A stretch of 64,000 nt of DNA from Colius striatus (Eukaryota; Chordata; Aves; Coliiformes; Coliidae), in the NCBI RefSeq assembly GCF_028858725.1, contig NC_084776.1, positions 744,001 to 808,000 of the forward strand, given 5' to 3'. The first letter of the stretch is position 1, and each line of letters opens with the position of its first letter. A program made the translations under genes and the position numbers. Below are positions 49,555 through 61,200 of the stretch, piece after piece. The notes beneath the pieces were generated by a model that worked only from the letters and a program-made list of their open reading frames with translations, was not told where the DNA came from and did no database searches.

Positions 49555-51520
49555 TCATCGTTTCTCTTTAAAGAATCCTTGGTCCGTGCTGCTCTCCTTG
49601 ATGGTGACGGTCAAAAAGTTAGAGGTCACGTCAGTTACCACCACCTTCTCCAGGTTGTTGAGAGAGGGGCTCCAGGACTCCTCCTCAGGGTCCCCCAGGA
49701 TCCTGGAGACGGGGATCCTGGCGATGAGGGAGGGTCGCCCCGCCTGGCCCCCCACGCCGTCGCGGTACAGGCTGCCCACGGCGCCCGAGCTCACCGCGCT
49801 GTGCAGGAGCTTGGGCCCGCCGGGGTCCAGGCCCCCCTGCCCCTTGGGGTCCAGAAAGTCCGCGCGGTGCTTGGCCAGCCGCGGGGGGTAGGTCTCGGCG
49901 GCCCCCAGTTTGGCACCCACCTCGGCTCGGTTGGGGCCGGGCAGGGCTCCGGGGAGGTCGGGGTCCTGCCGCCGGGCCAGCTGGATGACGCTGTGTCCCG
50001 AGCTGAACTTGGCCGCCCCCGCCGCCGCCTCCTCCATCTTCCTGGCCTTCAGGTAGTCCCCCACCTTGTCCCCTGGGTCCCCCAGTTTCCTCTTGGAGGC
50101 ATCCAGAGTCTCCGCCAGGTCCTTGTAAAGCTCCTTCCTGGGCTTCGGGCCTCTCTTTTTGGGGGTCTCCCCAGGTTTCTCCTCCACGCGGATCACGCGG
50201 TCCCGGATGCCGTCCGCCTTGGGGGTGCTGGTGCTGGAGCTGCCCTGGGGAGCCAGGGCTATGTTTCTCAGTCCTTCCCGGGCCCGGGACGTGGAGCCCA
50301 GCTCCTGGGGCGACCTGCCGGGATACGGCACCCGGATCCCTCTGGAGGAGTCGCTGCGGAATTCATACGTTTTGGCTTTTGCCTTTGCCTGGGCCTGCAA
50401 AGAAGATAAATCACCCGGTGACTTTATTATCCTTCCATCCGGCTGCATAATTGCAACTTGCAAGGCAAGAGGCCGCCTTTGCAAGGAGCATCCTCCACGG
50501 GGGACCCCCTGCTCCCTGCCGTAGCACACGAGCACGGGGCTGCGGCCTCCTCACCTTTAGCAGGAAGGTTTTGGGCTTGGGGCCTCGCTTTTTGGGCCCA
50601 TAGAGTTCCATTTCTCGCTCCCTAGAGGTGTTAAAAAAAACAAAGCTTCAATTCAGCATAGCTACAAGACAGCAACATCTTTACGAGTGCAAGGGCTAAG
50701 GGTAGTAAAGGCCTTGTACCTCTCCTCAAAGGCTGCGAGCAGCCGGGCATCCAGGATGTTCTCCTCGGGTTCCCAAGTGCTGTACCTGAGGAGAGGGGGG
50801 CACAGGGAGAGGGAACAGCATCAGGAGCCAGGAACAGGGGAAAATAAAATGCACAAAATAAAAAACAGGGAGCATAAAGGAAGGAGCCCAAGTTTCCTTC
50901 CCCTACAAGAGAGGGGGAGGGTCGCAGCCTGCTGCCTCCCCACAGCCCCCACCCGGCTGCAGAACCCCACGGACCAACGGCCGACTTACTTCTGAGACCA
51001 GCCCTTCCATTTTACGAGATACTCCATGCGCCCCTGCAGAGGCAAAGAGGGAAAATAAAGATGCATGGAGCGAAACCGCGACCAACGACCACAACAAAGA
51101 TAACGCCTGCAATTCCACGCGTGCGACCCCCACGCGTGTGGAAAAGCCGTGGGGGGGGAGGGGGAGAGCGGGGAGGGGAGGGGGGTGGGATGCAACAACA
51201 ACAGAAAATACATCTATTACAAAAACGATGGTTCATAACCAAGGGCGGGCGGGGGGCAGCGGCGGGGGACGCCCGCCCCGCCGGCGGGGAGCGCCCGGGC
51301 ATGCGGCGGGGAGAAAGAGCCGCCCCCAACGGGCGCCGAGCCGCAACCGGGCCGGGGCCGCCGCAGCGGCGGGGCCGCGGGGAGCGGAGAGGGTGTCGGG
51401 GGCCGGGGGAGGCGCGGGGTACGGGCCCGGGGGACGCGGGGAAGCACCTACTTTGCGGATGCGGCGCTTGAGCAGGGCCTCGGCCGCGAAGACGCGCTCC
51501 CCGACGGCCGAGAGCTCCAT
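49555..51520 (-). CDS. CBX8: CBX8, Polycomb chromobox protein 8 (PRC1 subunit)
   Basis: Coding exons, in order of transcription, are 51520-51452, 51033-50990, 50785-50720, 50621-50555 and 50394-49555, giving 361 codons (human 389). CBX8 is a canonical PRC1 subunit that reads methylated H3K27. The chromodomain (about residues 8-61) keeps cage residues F11, W32 and W35. Two basic KKRGPKP motifs follow, near residue 69 and again in the middle. The C-terminal Pc box reads [20 protein letters not shown], next to the conserved [14 protein letters not shown] stretch, and the protein ends GFFKEKR. The long Arg-Asp/Arg-Glu dipeptide array of the mammalian protein is nearly absent (only [11 protein letters not shown]), accounting for most of the length difference. 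Introns are all GT-AG. Exons 2 and 3 match those of CBX2 in length and phase. Confidence 0.97.
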
Positions 51521-51730
51521 GTTTACGCGGCCGCTCGCAGCACACAGGCACCGCCAGCGCAGCCCAGACCATAATACTCCGCCCGCTGACGTCAGCGCCG
51601 CGGCCCCCCCCCACTCGCCCCCCCTTCTCCCGCTCTCCGCCCCCCGCCCCCCCCCCCCCCGCACTTGTTGCTGGCGGAGACGGGTGGAATATTCCGCCCG
51701 CGCCGCATTGGCTCGCGCCGCCGCTCCGCC
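51521..51730 (-). promoter_or_regulatory. CBX8: CBX8 promoter with CRE, GGAATATTCC palindrome and CCAAT box
   Basis: Upstream of the CBX8 start codon lie a perfect palindromic CRE, TGACGTCA (51587-51594), the palindrome GGAATATTCC (51686-51695) and a CCAAT box on the transcribed orientation (ATTGG on plus, 51707-51711). The DNA is a CpG island with no strong TATA box. CREB/ATF and NF-Y are the known binders of the first and last motifs. Occupancy is inferred. Confidence 0.6.
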
Positions 51731-54700
51731 CCCCGACGTGCGCCGCGTCCCGATGAGCGCGGGGCGGGACCGGCGGCGGGGGCGCGCGGGGAGGCGGGAC
51801 GCCGCGCCCCGCCACGCCCCGCCACGCCCCCCGCGTCACGCCCCGAGGGGGGGCGGGGGTTCGGCGGAGGCCCCGAGGGGGCGGGGGGGGTGCGGTGGAG
51901 CGGGGAATAGGGGCAGCGGAGCACAAAGGCGCCCTGGGGACCCCCCCCCCCCACCGGCACCTGGACGGGGCAGACCGGGGAGGGCGGCGGGACCGGCGCT
52001 GTGTCGGTGCCGGGACAAAGGGAATGGTGTCTGAGGCGGGAGCGCTGCGCCGGGGCGGCAGAGCCCGCGGGGGCGAGGAGCCGTCCACGGAGACACGCGG
52101 TCCCGCGTGATGCTGAGCGCCGCCGCTCCTGCGAGAGTGCGAATCCTTCCAGGCGGCAACGGGCAGTGCTGGAGCTCAGCGGCCTCAGGGTTCCAGCCGC
52201 TGACAGCCCCCGGCTCCACGCCCCGGGAGGCAGAGGAATTTCCCCACGCGGGATTTGGTGTGTCGTGTCCCCCTCACGCCAGCAGCGTGTGGGGCTGAAA
52301 ACCGATACTGGGACTCTCCCCGGGCCCCACTGCGGCTCTGACTCTCGCCCCACTCTGGAGCCGTCTCTTTCCCCCGCCGCGAGTCCATCCTCGAGGCAGC
52401 CACGAGAAACCGACACGCGAGTCCAAGCCGTGGAGGCTGGGTCCAGACTCCGGAGGTCTCAAGCGAGCGGAGGCTCGTCCGGAGCCGAGCAGGGTCCCAA
52501 ACTGCTGCGGGGTCAGAGAGGGGCTCCAGAGGGTCCCGGCCACGCTTCAGTGCAGCAGTTTCCATGCTCGGCAGCAGCGGCGCCTCCCGGGAATGCATCG
52601 CGCGTGGGATACGCAGCACCACGGCACGGTGCTGAGTGGGCTTCTGCAGCACTGTCCACGCGGGACGAGGACGGAGGAGTCTCTCGTGGATCTGTCCTTG
52701 TCTCCTGCTCTCCGCAAAAGAGCTCGAAGCCAATGGGAAGCGGACCTCGGCTGCAGCCGCGCTCACGCGTGGAAGCTCCCACTGTGGGCGTGGCCGCGAG
52801 GATCTCCGAGATCATCCGAGAGATGAGACCGCGGCCGCCTCACCCCGGGTCTCCGCTGGGGCTCTGTCACCCGTGACGGGGATGGCGAAGCCGGGGCGGC
52901 TGTGGGACCATCTCTGCTGTGCGCCCGCTCAGTGTCAGGGCTACGGGTCACTTGGGGTCCGGGGGGGAGCAACGGGATCTGGGGTACGCCGGGAGCGACA
53001 GCGGGGACACAAGAGCACCCGCACCGCAGAGCCCTGCCCGGTACCGCCACTCGGGTGCGCGGGGATCTACAACAGGGTCACGGGGACAACGGTTCCCCTG
53101 CGGTGGGAGGTGACACGAGTGGGGGCCTTGGGCAGGAGAGTCTGGAGCCCCACGGGAGACGTGGGGCGCGTGGACATCGTCCCTTAGGGCAGAGCCCTCC
53201 TCCCACCGCTGCTGGCCGAGGCAGAGCCACGCTCACGGGAGAATCCATCACGCGGCTCCCGTGGGCTCCCTGCTCCGTGCGTCCAACTCTGCGGCCGCAG
53301 GAGCTGCTGCACTGAGCGGATTTTGCGCGGCGTGACCGGCTGGACGCGGAGGATGGCGCGGGTGCGGAGGGGCCGGGAGGGGAAAGTGTATCTCCTGTGC
53401 CCTCCCGGCCCCCAACGAGCCGCATCCCGAGAAGTTTTTCGTTAATATCGAATTAAATGTTGCTAATTAAGGCAAGTGGCGGAGCGGCTCTTGGATTGTC
53501 GTGAAAGCGTTAGTCTGAATCCTGCTCCAGGTAAACTGCCGCCCAGTAGAGAGACTCGGGGGGCAGTGGGTCCTCGGGGGGGGCGTGGGCTCATGCGTGG
53601 GGTCAGCGTGGGATGTGGATCGTCCTTTCAGGCTTCATGGTGCCGGCACCGCCTCCTCGCCTGCTACCCGGGGTTACAGGAGCAGCGTCCGTGACGGCTT
53701 AGCAGGGCTCGTCCCTGTGGCCGTGGGGGTACTGGAGCCCGTGGAAAAGGGGTGTTTACTGCCAGTGTCCCGGCGTAGGTGGGGAGCACGGTCCCGGAGC
53801 GGTACCTCCCCCACCCGGAGCTCCCCGCCGAGTAGCTGCATCTGCCTTATCGCCTGTGCGGATCTACGAGGGTTCTCGAAGCCCCACAGGCACGCGTGGG
53901 GACGGAGACGGGAGACGCCGCGGCTCCAGCCGCCTCTCGTGTGGGCACCGGCGGAAGGCATCGCTCCATCCGCAGCCATGACCCAGGCGGGCGCCCCAGG
54001 GGCCAGACGCTGGGTCCCTTGTTGCGGTGCGGGGGGGCAGGGAGAAGACGACATGTAAACGAGAACGGCGTGGGGAAAGCAGCGGGGAGCGACAGCCGCT
54101 GAGTGGGGGTCCGGATGGAGCTCCTGGGTCGTGACCGAGCCAGAACCGGGGCTATGGCCGCTCCTGGGGGGTCTTGGCCCTCAAGGAGAAGAGGGAGGGA
54201 GCCGCCCCGGGACGAGAGAGCGGCGGGCGGGACAGTCCCCAGCTCTCCCAGTCAATTCCTCTCTCTCAACGAAGGTTGCCGAGGGACTCTGTGGCTCCGT
54301 GGACCGGCGCCGGAGGTCCCGCGAGAGCCCCTCCCTCCCTCCCGGGCTACAGGGAACAGGAGCGGACTCCGGGTACGGGCCGCCCTCCACTCTCCAGAAG
54401 TCAACGGCAGTAGCTGCCTGGGGACCCCACGGGGCTCTCGGCTAGGGCGGTAGCTCGCCCTCGCGCCTCCTCCACTCCCGCCCCGTCCCGCGGTGGGGGG
54501 CTTGGCGATGGACTCGGGGACGCCTCCAGCCCGGCGAGAGCGTGTGCCTCCGTGGCAAAACCCGTTTTCCTCCTATTTGACCCCAAATCCACCCCTGTGC
54601 CGCCGGATCTCTGCTCCCCCAGCCCGTACTCGTGCGATGAGCTCCTCAGGACTCAGCGGGCCGCCGCGGGTCACAGCGCCCGGCTCCCCCCTCGTTTCTC

Positions 54701-56923
54701 GCTGTGTAGGGGCTTGTACTGCTGCGAGCTTTGCAACGAAACCGGGGGGCTACTCCCCCGCCCGGGACCACGCGTGGGAGCGGCGGGGCGAGCATGCGTG
54801 TCCGAGTGCGGCTGAGCCGAGGGCAGCGGCGTGGCGGGAGGGAGCTGGCTCCAACCCAACCGCCGGCACGATCGATCTCCTCGCCGCAGCCGGGCTCTTC
54901 TCCGTGGCTTCCTATGCGCTGCAGTGAGCGCGTTTCAGAAGCCGCTCCGCCCCACGGACACCCACGTCCAGGAAGGCTACGATACAGTCCAGCTCCCGGT
55001 CCAGATCGGTTCCGCGAGTGGACGAGGCTGTCGGTGCTGGTCGTACACCCGGGTACGTCACGGTCGCACTCCTCCGTGTCTCCTCCTCCTGGGCGACCCG
55101 TGCATGGCCCCATCGCTGCGACCGCGGCGAGAAGCGGGGGCAGAGTCGCCTCTTCGGTCCGCAAGCCGGCCGGTCCAGATCTGTGTCCTGAGAGAGGAAT
55201 CCCGCATCCTGGAGACGCATTCCACGCGAGCTCTCTGTGTGCGTGGATGCCCCTCACCGCGCCCTCGGGGCAGCCCGTCTTGATTGGCCCCGCCGCCCAG
55301 TTCGGCTGCGAATTTCTTCCGATCCGGTCCCATTCTCGAACCGGACAGGAAAACGATTCTCTCCACTGGTGTCCGTACAGAGCCACGACGAGTCTGGTGG
55401 TAAATTCACGCCTCTCGGGCCGGTACCGGGCTGTCCCGCGGGACGGGTGCACCCTCGGGGACTCCGCGGTCCCTCCGACCCCAGCCTTGCCCCGGGCTCG
55501 GGTACAGCCCGGCCGCCGGTACTCTGCCTTTTCGTTTCGGAGCAGCTCGGGCCGAAGCAGAGAGGTTTCAACCGGCTCCGGGCTGTGGCACCTGCAACCC
55601 ACGCGGGAGCAGGCGTCGGGGTCAGGACCGGCCATCCGCGGGACCGAGGGAGGGCCTGAAGACGGGGCCACTCGTGGGCTCGGTGCCGCTGAGACCAGGC
55701 TGCCTGTCTTTCCCAACTTTTTCCGCTGACCACAGCGCTGCAGAGCGCCCTGACCCCCGCATCTCCCGTGCCACCGGGGCTGCTGCCGGTGGGGCCGCGG
55801 ACTCGGCCGCTGCCGGGAGCGCGGGGGTACTCGGTTCGTGCAGGGAAGATTCCGGGGGATTCCCCGCGGGGCCACTCCTTCTCACTCCACGCAGACCAGG
55901 AATTCCCGCGAGAGAAAGGTGACGTGTTGAGCATCGAATTCAGGCCCGGCCAGGGCTGGGGCCAGAGCAGAGGGTCCTGGTCAGAGCCGCCTCTCTCTGC
56001 CCCGTTGGTCGTTGTTCCCCGGTAATAACCGGGGCCTTGGCCAGCCGGCGAGGGCGTCGCTCCGGCGAGGTGCATCTCAACACCTCCGCGGGACCAGCCG
56101 AGCATCCTCTGCGGGACAGTGGAGCCCGAGGCGGCGGTGCTGAAGGACAGCAGCGCCCCGCCGACCGGAGAGACTGAGCCCCGTTTGCCGCCCTCCGCCC
56201 CAGCCCGGCCCGGTTCGATCCCCGGGGACGGGCGCGGGGAGCGGCGGGCGCGGCGGCGGGCGTGGCCCGGGCTCGTCCCCGGGGTGCCGCAAGAGAAGGC
56301 GGCCCGATTAATTCCAGGTGCTTTCCATAGGTGGCACCGTCCTACTGGAAATGGCGGCTGAGTCCTCTGCTCAGCCGGCGGCGCTCCCGCCACCCCCGGG
56401 GGGCACTGCTGTCCCCTGAGCCCCGGGGACCCCCCCGCACCGAGGGCTTCGGAGGGGCCAAGTGCCCGCAGGAGGCTCCGGGGGATGGGATAGTCCCCGC
56501 GCCCCCAGGGCGGTGAGAGGGGTTTCCCCTCCCCAGTTCCCACGGGGAAAAGCAGCAACTGTCCTCCTCCGGAGCACCCACCCGCGAACCGTCCGAGAGT
56601 CTCCCGCATCGACATTGCGCGTGGGAGCCTCACGGGAGCTGCACCACGCGTGTCCCTGCAGTCACCGGGGCACCCTCCTCTGCATGGCCCAGGAGGCCGT
56701 GGCGCCCCAAGCACTGCTCGGGCGAGACTGAGTGGCAGGGTCAGCACCTGCATGCCCTTGCGGGAAGCGTCCAAGAGGACCCCTGAGCGCCCACTCCCCA
56801 TTTTCCAAGCGTGACGGATATGCACCGAGAGCTGCTCCTCCCCTCCTGCCCCGAGGCCTCCCACTGCAGCCGCGTGGCTCTGCGGGTCGCACCGAAACTC
56901 CCGTGGGAGGGAAATGCTGCTCC

Positions 56924-56980
56924 CGTGTGTGTGTGTGTACGTATGTGTGTGTGTGTGTGTGTGTGCGTGTGTGTGCGCGC
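56924..56980. repeat. 57-bp alternating purine/pyrimidine tract, mostly (TG)n
   Basis: From 56924 to 56980 every base alternates pyrimidine and purine, mostly TG with TACGTA inside and GCGCGC at the end. The tract is an uninterrupted candidate for Z-DNA. Confidence 0.9.
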
Positions 56981-57480
56981 TCGCCCCACTTTATCGCCCT
57001 GCTCCAGGTTGCGAGCTGCTGCACAAAAGACCTTTTGTTTCAAGGGGTTCTGAAATTGCTGATTATTTGTAGGCACGTAACTGCGAGTTGTTTGCGGAGG
57101 GGAGAGAAGGAGAGACCGAGCCGAGCACTGCGCCGGGCGAGGAAACCTGAACGCTCCGGGACTTTTCCCCACACCAGCTCCGTCCCAGCTCGCACCGCTG
57201 CCCACGTCCCGCAAGGACGGCAGAAGGACGATTCTGCTGCCTGGCAGCTCCGGCTGCAGGGGCCATGGAAATGCCACAAGAGTGGGCAGGAACCACCCGA
57301 CGGCCTCGCCGCAGCGGGACGGACCGCGCTGCCCAGCCCAGCGGTGCCGGCGGCGACGTTCCCGCCGCGGGAGATCTCATCTGCGATGTGGCCGATGAGA
57401 TGGGGTGCGACTAGAACTCCCCGCTCCCGCCCTCACCCCTGCCCGACCGCGCCCGACCCCGCCCGCGCGCGGCCCCGCAG

Positions 57481-57780
57481 CTCCGCTTTTAACAAAAGCA
57501 ATTAGAGGTGAAACACGGCCCATTTGCATTCCACCTAATGACCGGCGGCGCCTTCTCCCGGGCCGGGGGGGGGGCGGCATCTGCGGCGGGGCCCGGCCCG
57601 GTGTCCCCCCGGCCGCCGCCCCGCCCGCCCCGCACAAGGTAGATGCTGTATTTAGGTTCATGCCCTTATATGGCGATGAGCGCGGCGCCCCGCGGACGGC
57701 GCGCACCATATAAGGAAGCGATGCCAGAGCCGGGGGTGAGCTGGTGAGCGCTGATTGGCCCGTCGGTATCTCAGCAACCG
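57481..57780. promoter_or_regulatory. Compact element: octamer, two inverted CArG boxes, CCAAT box
   Basis: Within 240 bp there are an ATTTGCAT octamer (57522-57529), two perfect CC(A/T)6GG CArG boxes (57664-57673 and 57706-57715) and an inverted CCAAT box (57754-57758). The two CArG boxes are exact reverse complements of one another, with centres 42 bp apart, about four helical turns. CArG boxes bind SRF, octamers bind POU factors and CCAAT binds NF-Y. The combination resembles a promoter or enhancer responsive to serum or muscle signals. No gene is attached to it in the window; CBX8 starts 6 kb to the left. Confidence 0.55.
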
Positions 57781-58710
57781 GCTCTCACGAGTGGCACAGC
57801 CCCGCAACCCCCCCGCAGAGACACCCCCCTTGGTCCGCGGGCGAGGGCACGAAGCTGACACCCCTCTGCTCGCACGGGTAACCCCCGACGGACTCCCTCA
57901 CCTTGACTGTGCACCCCCTTGCCGGGACCCCCCTCCCACCCCGCACGAGCCCCGGTGCCGCCTCGCCGTCCCTTGCGCCCCGCAGCACGCTGCGAGAGAA
58001 GGGGACGCGGTGCCGCCTTCCGTGGGTACCGACGGCGCGCGGGAGCCCACGGCGCCCCAGAACTGCGGCGAGACCGCGACTCCCTGCTCTGTCCCCATAA
58101 CGTGGGTTATGCGGGAGGCCGTGTCCGCCCCACCCGCGGGTCCCAGCGATGCCAAGCGCCAGGAGAGGCTTCAACTGTGCCTCGTCGCATTCCGGCGGCG
58201 GGAAGCCCTGCGGGGCCCGGTCCCCTCCTTCTCGTCCCGCAGAGGCGGGGGCTGCGCCAGGGGAAACCTTCCCGGGAGGCACCGATGTCCTTCGCACCGT
58301 GAGCGGCGGGGACGCCGATTCCCCCGCACACGGGTGCCACACGCACCCGCCGGCGCGGCAAAGCGCTTTCCCGTGTCCAGCCGCCCCGACGCCCCCCGCG
58401 GCCGTTCTCTCGCGGGAGACAGGTCACGACAGCCCAGCTCCCACGCTCGCGTTTTCGGGATGTCCGATTGTCCCGCGGATACCCGCGAAAACTGCCGCCG
58501 GGGAGCGAACTTCGACAGCGCGGGCAAACACGCGTACCCACGCGTGCCCGTTCCGGCCCCGCAGACAGGCACCGGGCGGCCGCCGCTGTGGCGGGCGGGG
58601 GGTGGCGGCCCCTCGCAGAGCCGCAGGGTCGAGTTTTCGTTGCGGCGTCGCCGCGGAGCCGGTGCCGTGGCCGAGCCGTGCCACGCCGCCCCCCTGCCCG
58701 CGCTTCCGCC

Positions 58711-58765
58711 TCCGATTTATTCTCTTTATTTATTTATTTAATTTCTATTAATTTTATTTTAAACC
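58711..58765. other. AT-rich strip inside CpG island
   Basis: A 50-bp stretch of TTTATT/TTAATTT words is enclosed on both sides by CpG-dense DNA. It contains several TAAT cores. No further feature was recognised. Confidence 0.5.
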
Positions 58766-61200
58766 GAGCTCCAGGCCGGGCGCTGCAGGAGCGGCTGCGA
58801 GGCGCAAGGCGAGGCGGGCTCCCGGGTGTGTGGAGGAACCGGTCCGCACCTCCGCCCCCGGGCTCAGAGCCGCCCCTGCCCCCCCCGCCTCGGCGGGCCC
58901 CGGGCGGGGGCTGCCGGCACGTGCCGTCCCGGCGCCGCGGGGGCCGGTCGCGCTCGAGGCCGGGAGCCCCGCTCCCCCCGCCGCGCCGCAGGTGAGGCCC
59001 CGCCAGGGAGGCTGCGTGCCGCCCGCCGGGCCGCCCCGGGGGCTCCGCTCCGGTCTCGCCGGCTCTCGGAACCTCCGGCCGCGCCCCACGCCGTCTGCCC
59101 CGGGGCTCCCCGTGAGGCCTCGCGGCCGGCGGGGAGGGCTACGCCGCTTCCTTGCCATTCCCGTGTCCAACCCCCCCCCATGGCAGGATTCAGCGGGCTC
59201 CGCCGAGCAGCCATTTTCTGCAGCTGCTTCTCCACCGGAGCTTTGCCGGGCGGCGGGGCCGGGCGGCGGCACAGCCCGGAGGAGCCCCCCGCCCCGCTGG
59301 CTACCGCCGGCACCGACGTCCCGAGCCCGGCCGGGCGGGGCCGGGGGCCGGGCGAACTACGCTGCAGGGCTCGCCGTGACAATCCCACCCTTTCCCCGCC
59401 ATTTTGTTACCGTGCTGGCGTTTTCCCAAAGCAGAGACAGAGCGGGAGCCTTGGGAACGGGCACCCGTTGTTCCGGGGCGGGCGGCCCCCCGGCCCCGGG
59501 CCTGGCTCCCCTCCGCCCCCGCCGCGCCGCACCTGGCAGCGGGGCAGGTCCCGGGACGCCCGGCCGCCGCCGGCTCCGTCCCATCGGGATCGCCCCGCTT
59601 CCCTTCGCGCCCCACGCACACAACAGCCGCGGGTCCTGGCTGTGTCCATGCAGGACCTAGTCACGCGGGGCTGGAACCGGTCTTTGGGTCTCTGTCCCCA
59701 GGTGAGGGGACATCCTCCCTTCCCTTCACCATCCTCCCTTCTCGATGGGCCGGGGACGCAGGACTGCTAGCCTCCCTCTTTTTGCCCTACGGGCAGCACG
59801 TGCCCCGACAGCCTGGGGACCGTCCCGTCGGGGAGTGTCCGTCCCGGGGCCGAGCCGCCCGGTACAGAGCCCTTCAACCGGCGACAGCACCGGCTCCTCG
59901 CGGGACCAGCCCAAAAGCCCTCGCGGGAAGTCCGTGGGGATGGCACCACGCTGTGCGTGGCCCACGCGAGGCCGGGTGGCCCGTCAGGGAGGACAGCACG
60001 GACAGCTTGACAGGGAGGGAGACGAGGGGGAGGGAAGCGACCGGGACGAGCCGCGAGGCTGTGCCGGTGGCGCGGGGACGGGCGGGCGGGATGCCCTGAC
60101 GGGGAGGGCTGATCCCTTCACCCGTGCGGGGGGTTGACGAAGGTCGGCGGCAAACACCAAGCGGGGGACAGAGCGGGCAGATGCGTGTCACTCGTCCCAC
60201 GGCTGCACTCCCGGGACGAGGGGATTACTCGGCTGTGGCACGATGCGGGAGACCCGAGCGCGGTGGTGGCGGGAGCGAAGCGCGGCGGGGCCGGCCGGTG
60301 CTCCGGGTTGGGCCGCTGGAGCCGAGCGGCGGGTGAAGGCGGAGAAGGCAGCGGGGAAGGAGGGGGGGCTCCCGCAGTGCTGCAATGCAGCGCCGCGCCG
60401 AGAGCCGAGCCCGCCGGCCCGGCAGCGCTCCGCCGCTGCTGCAATGCAGGTGTGAGCACCGCACCGCGCCGGGCTGGACCGGGCCGGGCATCCCCTATCC
60501 CGCCAGGCCTTCCCCCACCCCAGCCACACTGGGTTTTGGGTCTCCTCCCCTTTCTCGCTCCCGTTTCGTTTTCTTCCCGCCCCTGCCGAGACCGCGGGAC
60601 GTTTCCTCCCGCCTCGGGACACAACCGACCGGTGTCCCCGGGACCTTCCGCTCACGCTCTGTTTGCCAGGAGGGTCTCATCGTGCTCCGGGCGCTGTTCG
60701 CCCCCACACCAGCAGTCCCTCTGGCCCTCCCCGCTCCCTGGCTTCTCTCTAGGAGTGCCGCGAAGCCCCCGCTGCTGCACCGACTCGGGGCGAGTCCGCG
60801 GTTCCTGGAGGAATCTCTCCCACCTCACGTTACCTTCGAGCTGCCCCTCGGGGCCCCCCACCCGGTTATCAGCCACAGCTTCGCCTCCTCCCCACCCTCC
60901 TCTCCTCGCGGTCCCTTTGCAAACAACGCTGTGGGATCCACGCGGGACCCCAAGCAGGGGGTCCCACGTCCGCTCCCCTGCCCCGCGTCCGCCGTCTGAC
61001 ACTTGGACACGCACCGCGAGGACACGCAGCAATGCGGATGCGTGTGGGAGCATCGGCGAAGGGGGAGCCCCACGCCATGACCCCCCTGCTCGGGCGGGCA
61101 CGCTCGAGGCGTGGGTGCGCGCTGGTGTGCGGGCACAGCTGCCGGTGAAACACGCGAGAGCCCTGGAGAGAGGGAACTGATCTTACGAAAGTCTGAACTG

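Larger units (their letters stand above)
51731..61200. other. Long CpG-dense domain upstream of CBX8, no gene recognised
   Basis: Nearly 9.5 kb of CpG-rich, unmethylated-looking sequence (little CpG loss) contains many long open frames in all six phases. None shows a known domain, and the overlapping frames of 300-530 codons on both strands are explained by the scarcity of AT-rich stop codons. CBX4 exons, including its chromodomain and C-terminal motif, were looked for and not seen. Such wide CpG-dense stretches around developmental regulators are typically Polycomb-covered, hypomethylated domains. Noncoding transcripts may arise here, as they do between human CBX8 and CBX4. Confidence 0.55.

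Noticed and set aside
51592-61180. Long open frames of 300-536 codons on both strands (for example 55254-56864 minus, 54646-55875 minus, 57755-58741 plus)
   Set aside because: They overlap one another on opposite strands, are rich in Pro, Arg, Gly and Ala, show no domain, and are expected where CpG-rich DNA lacks stop codons.
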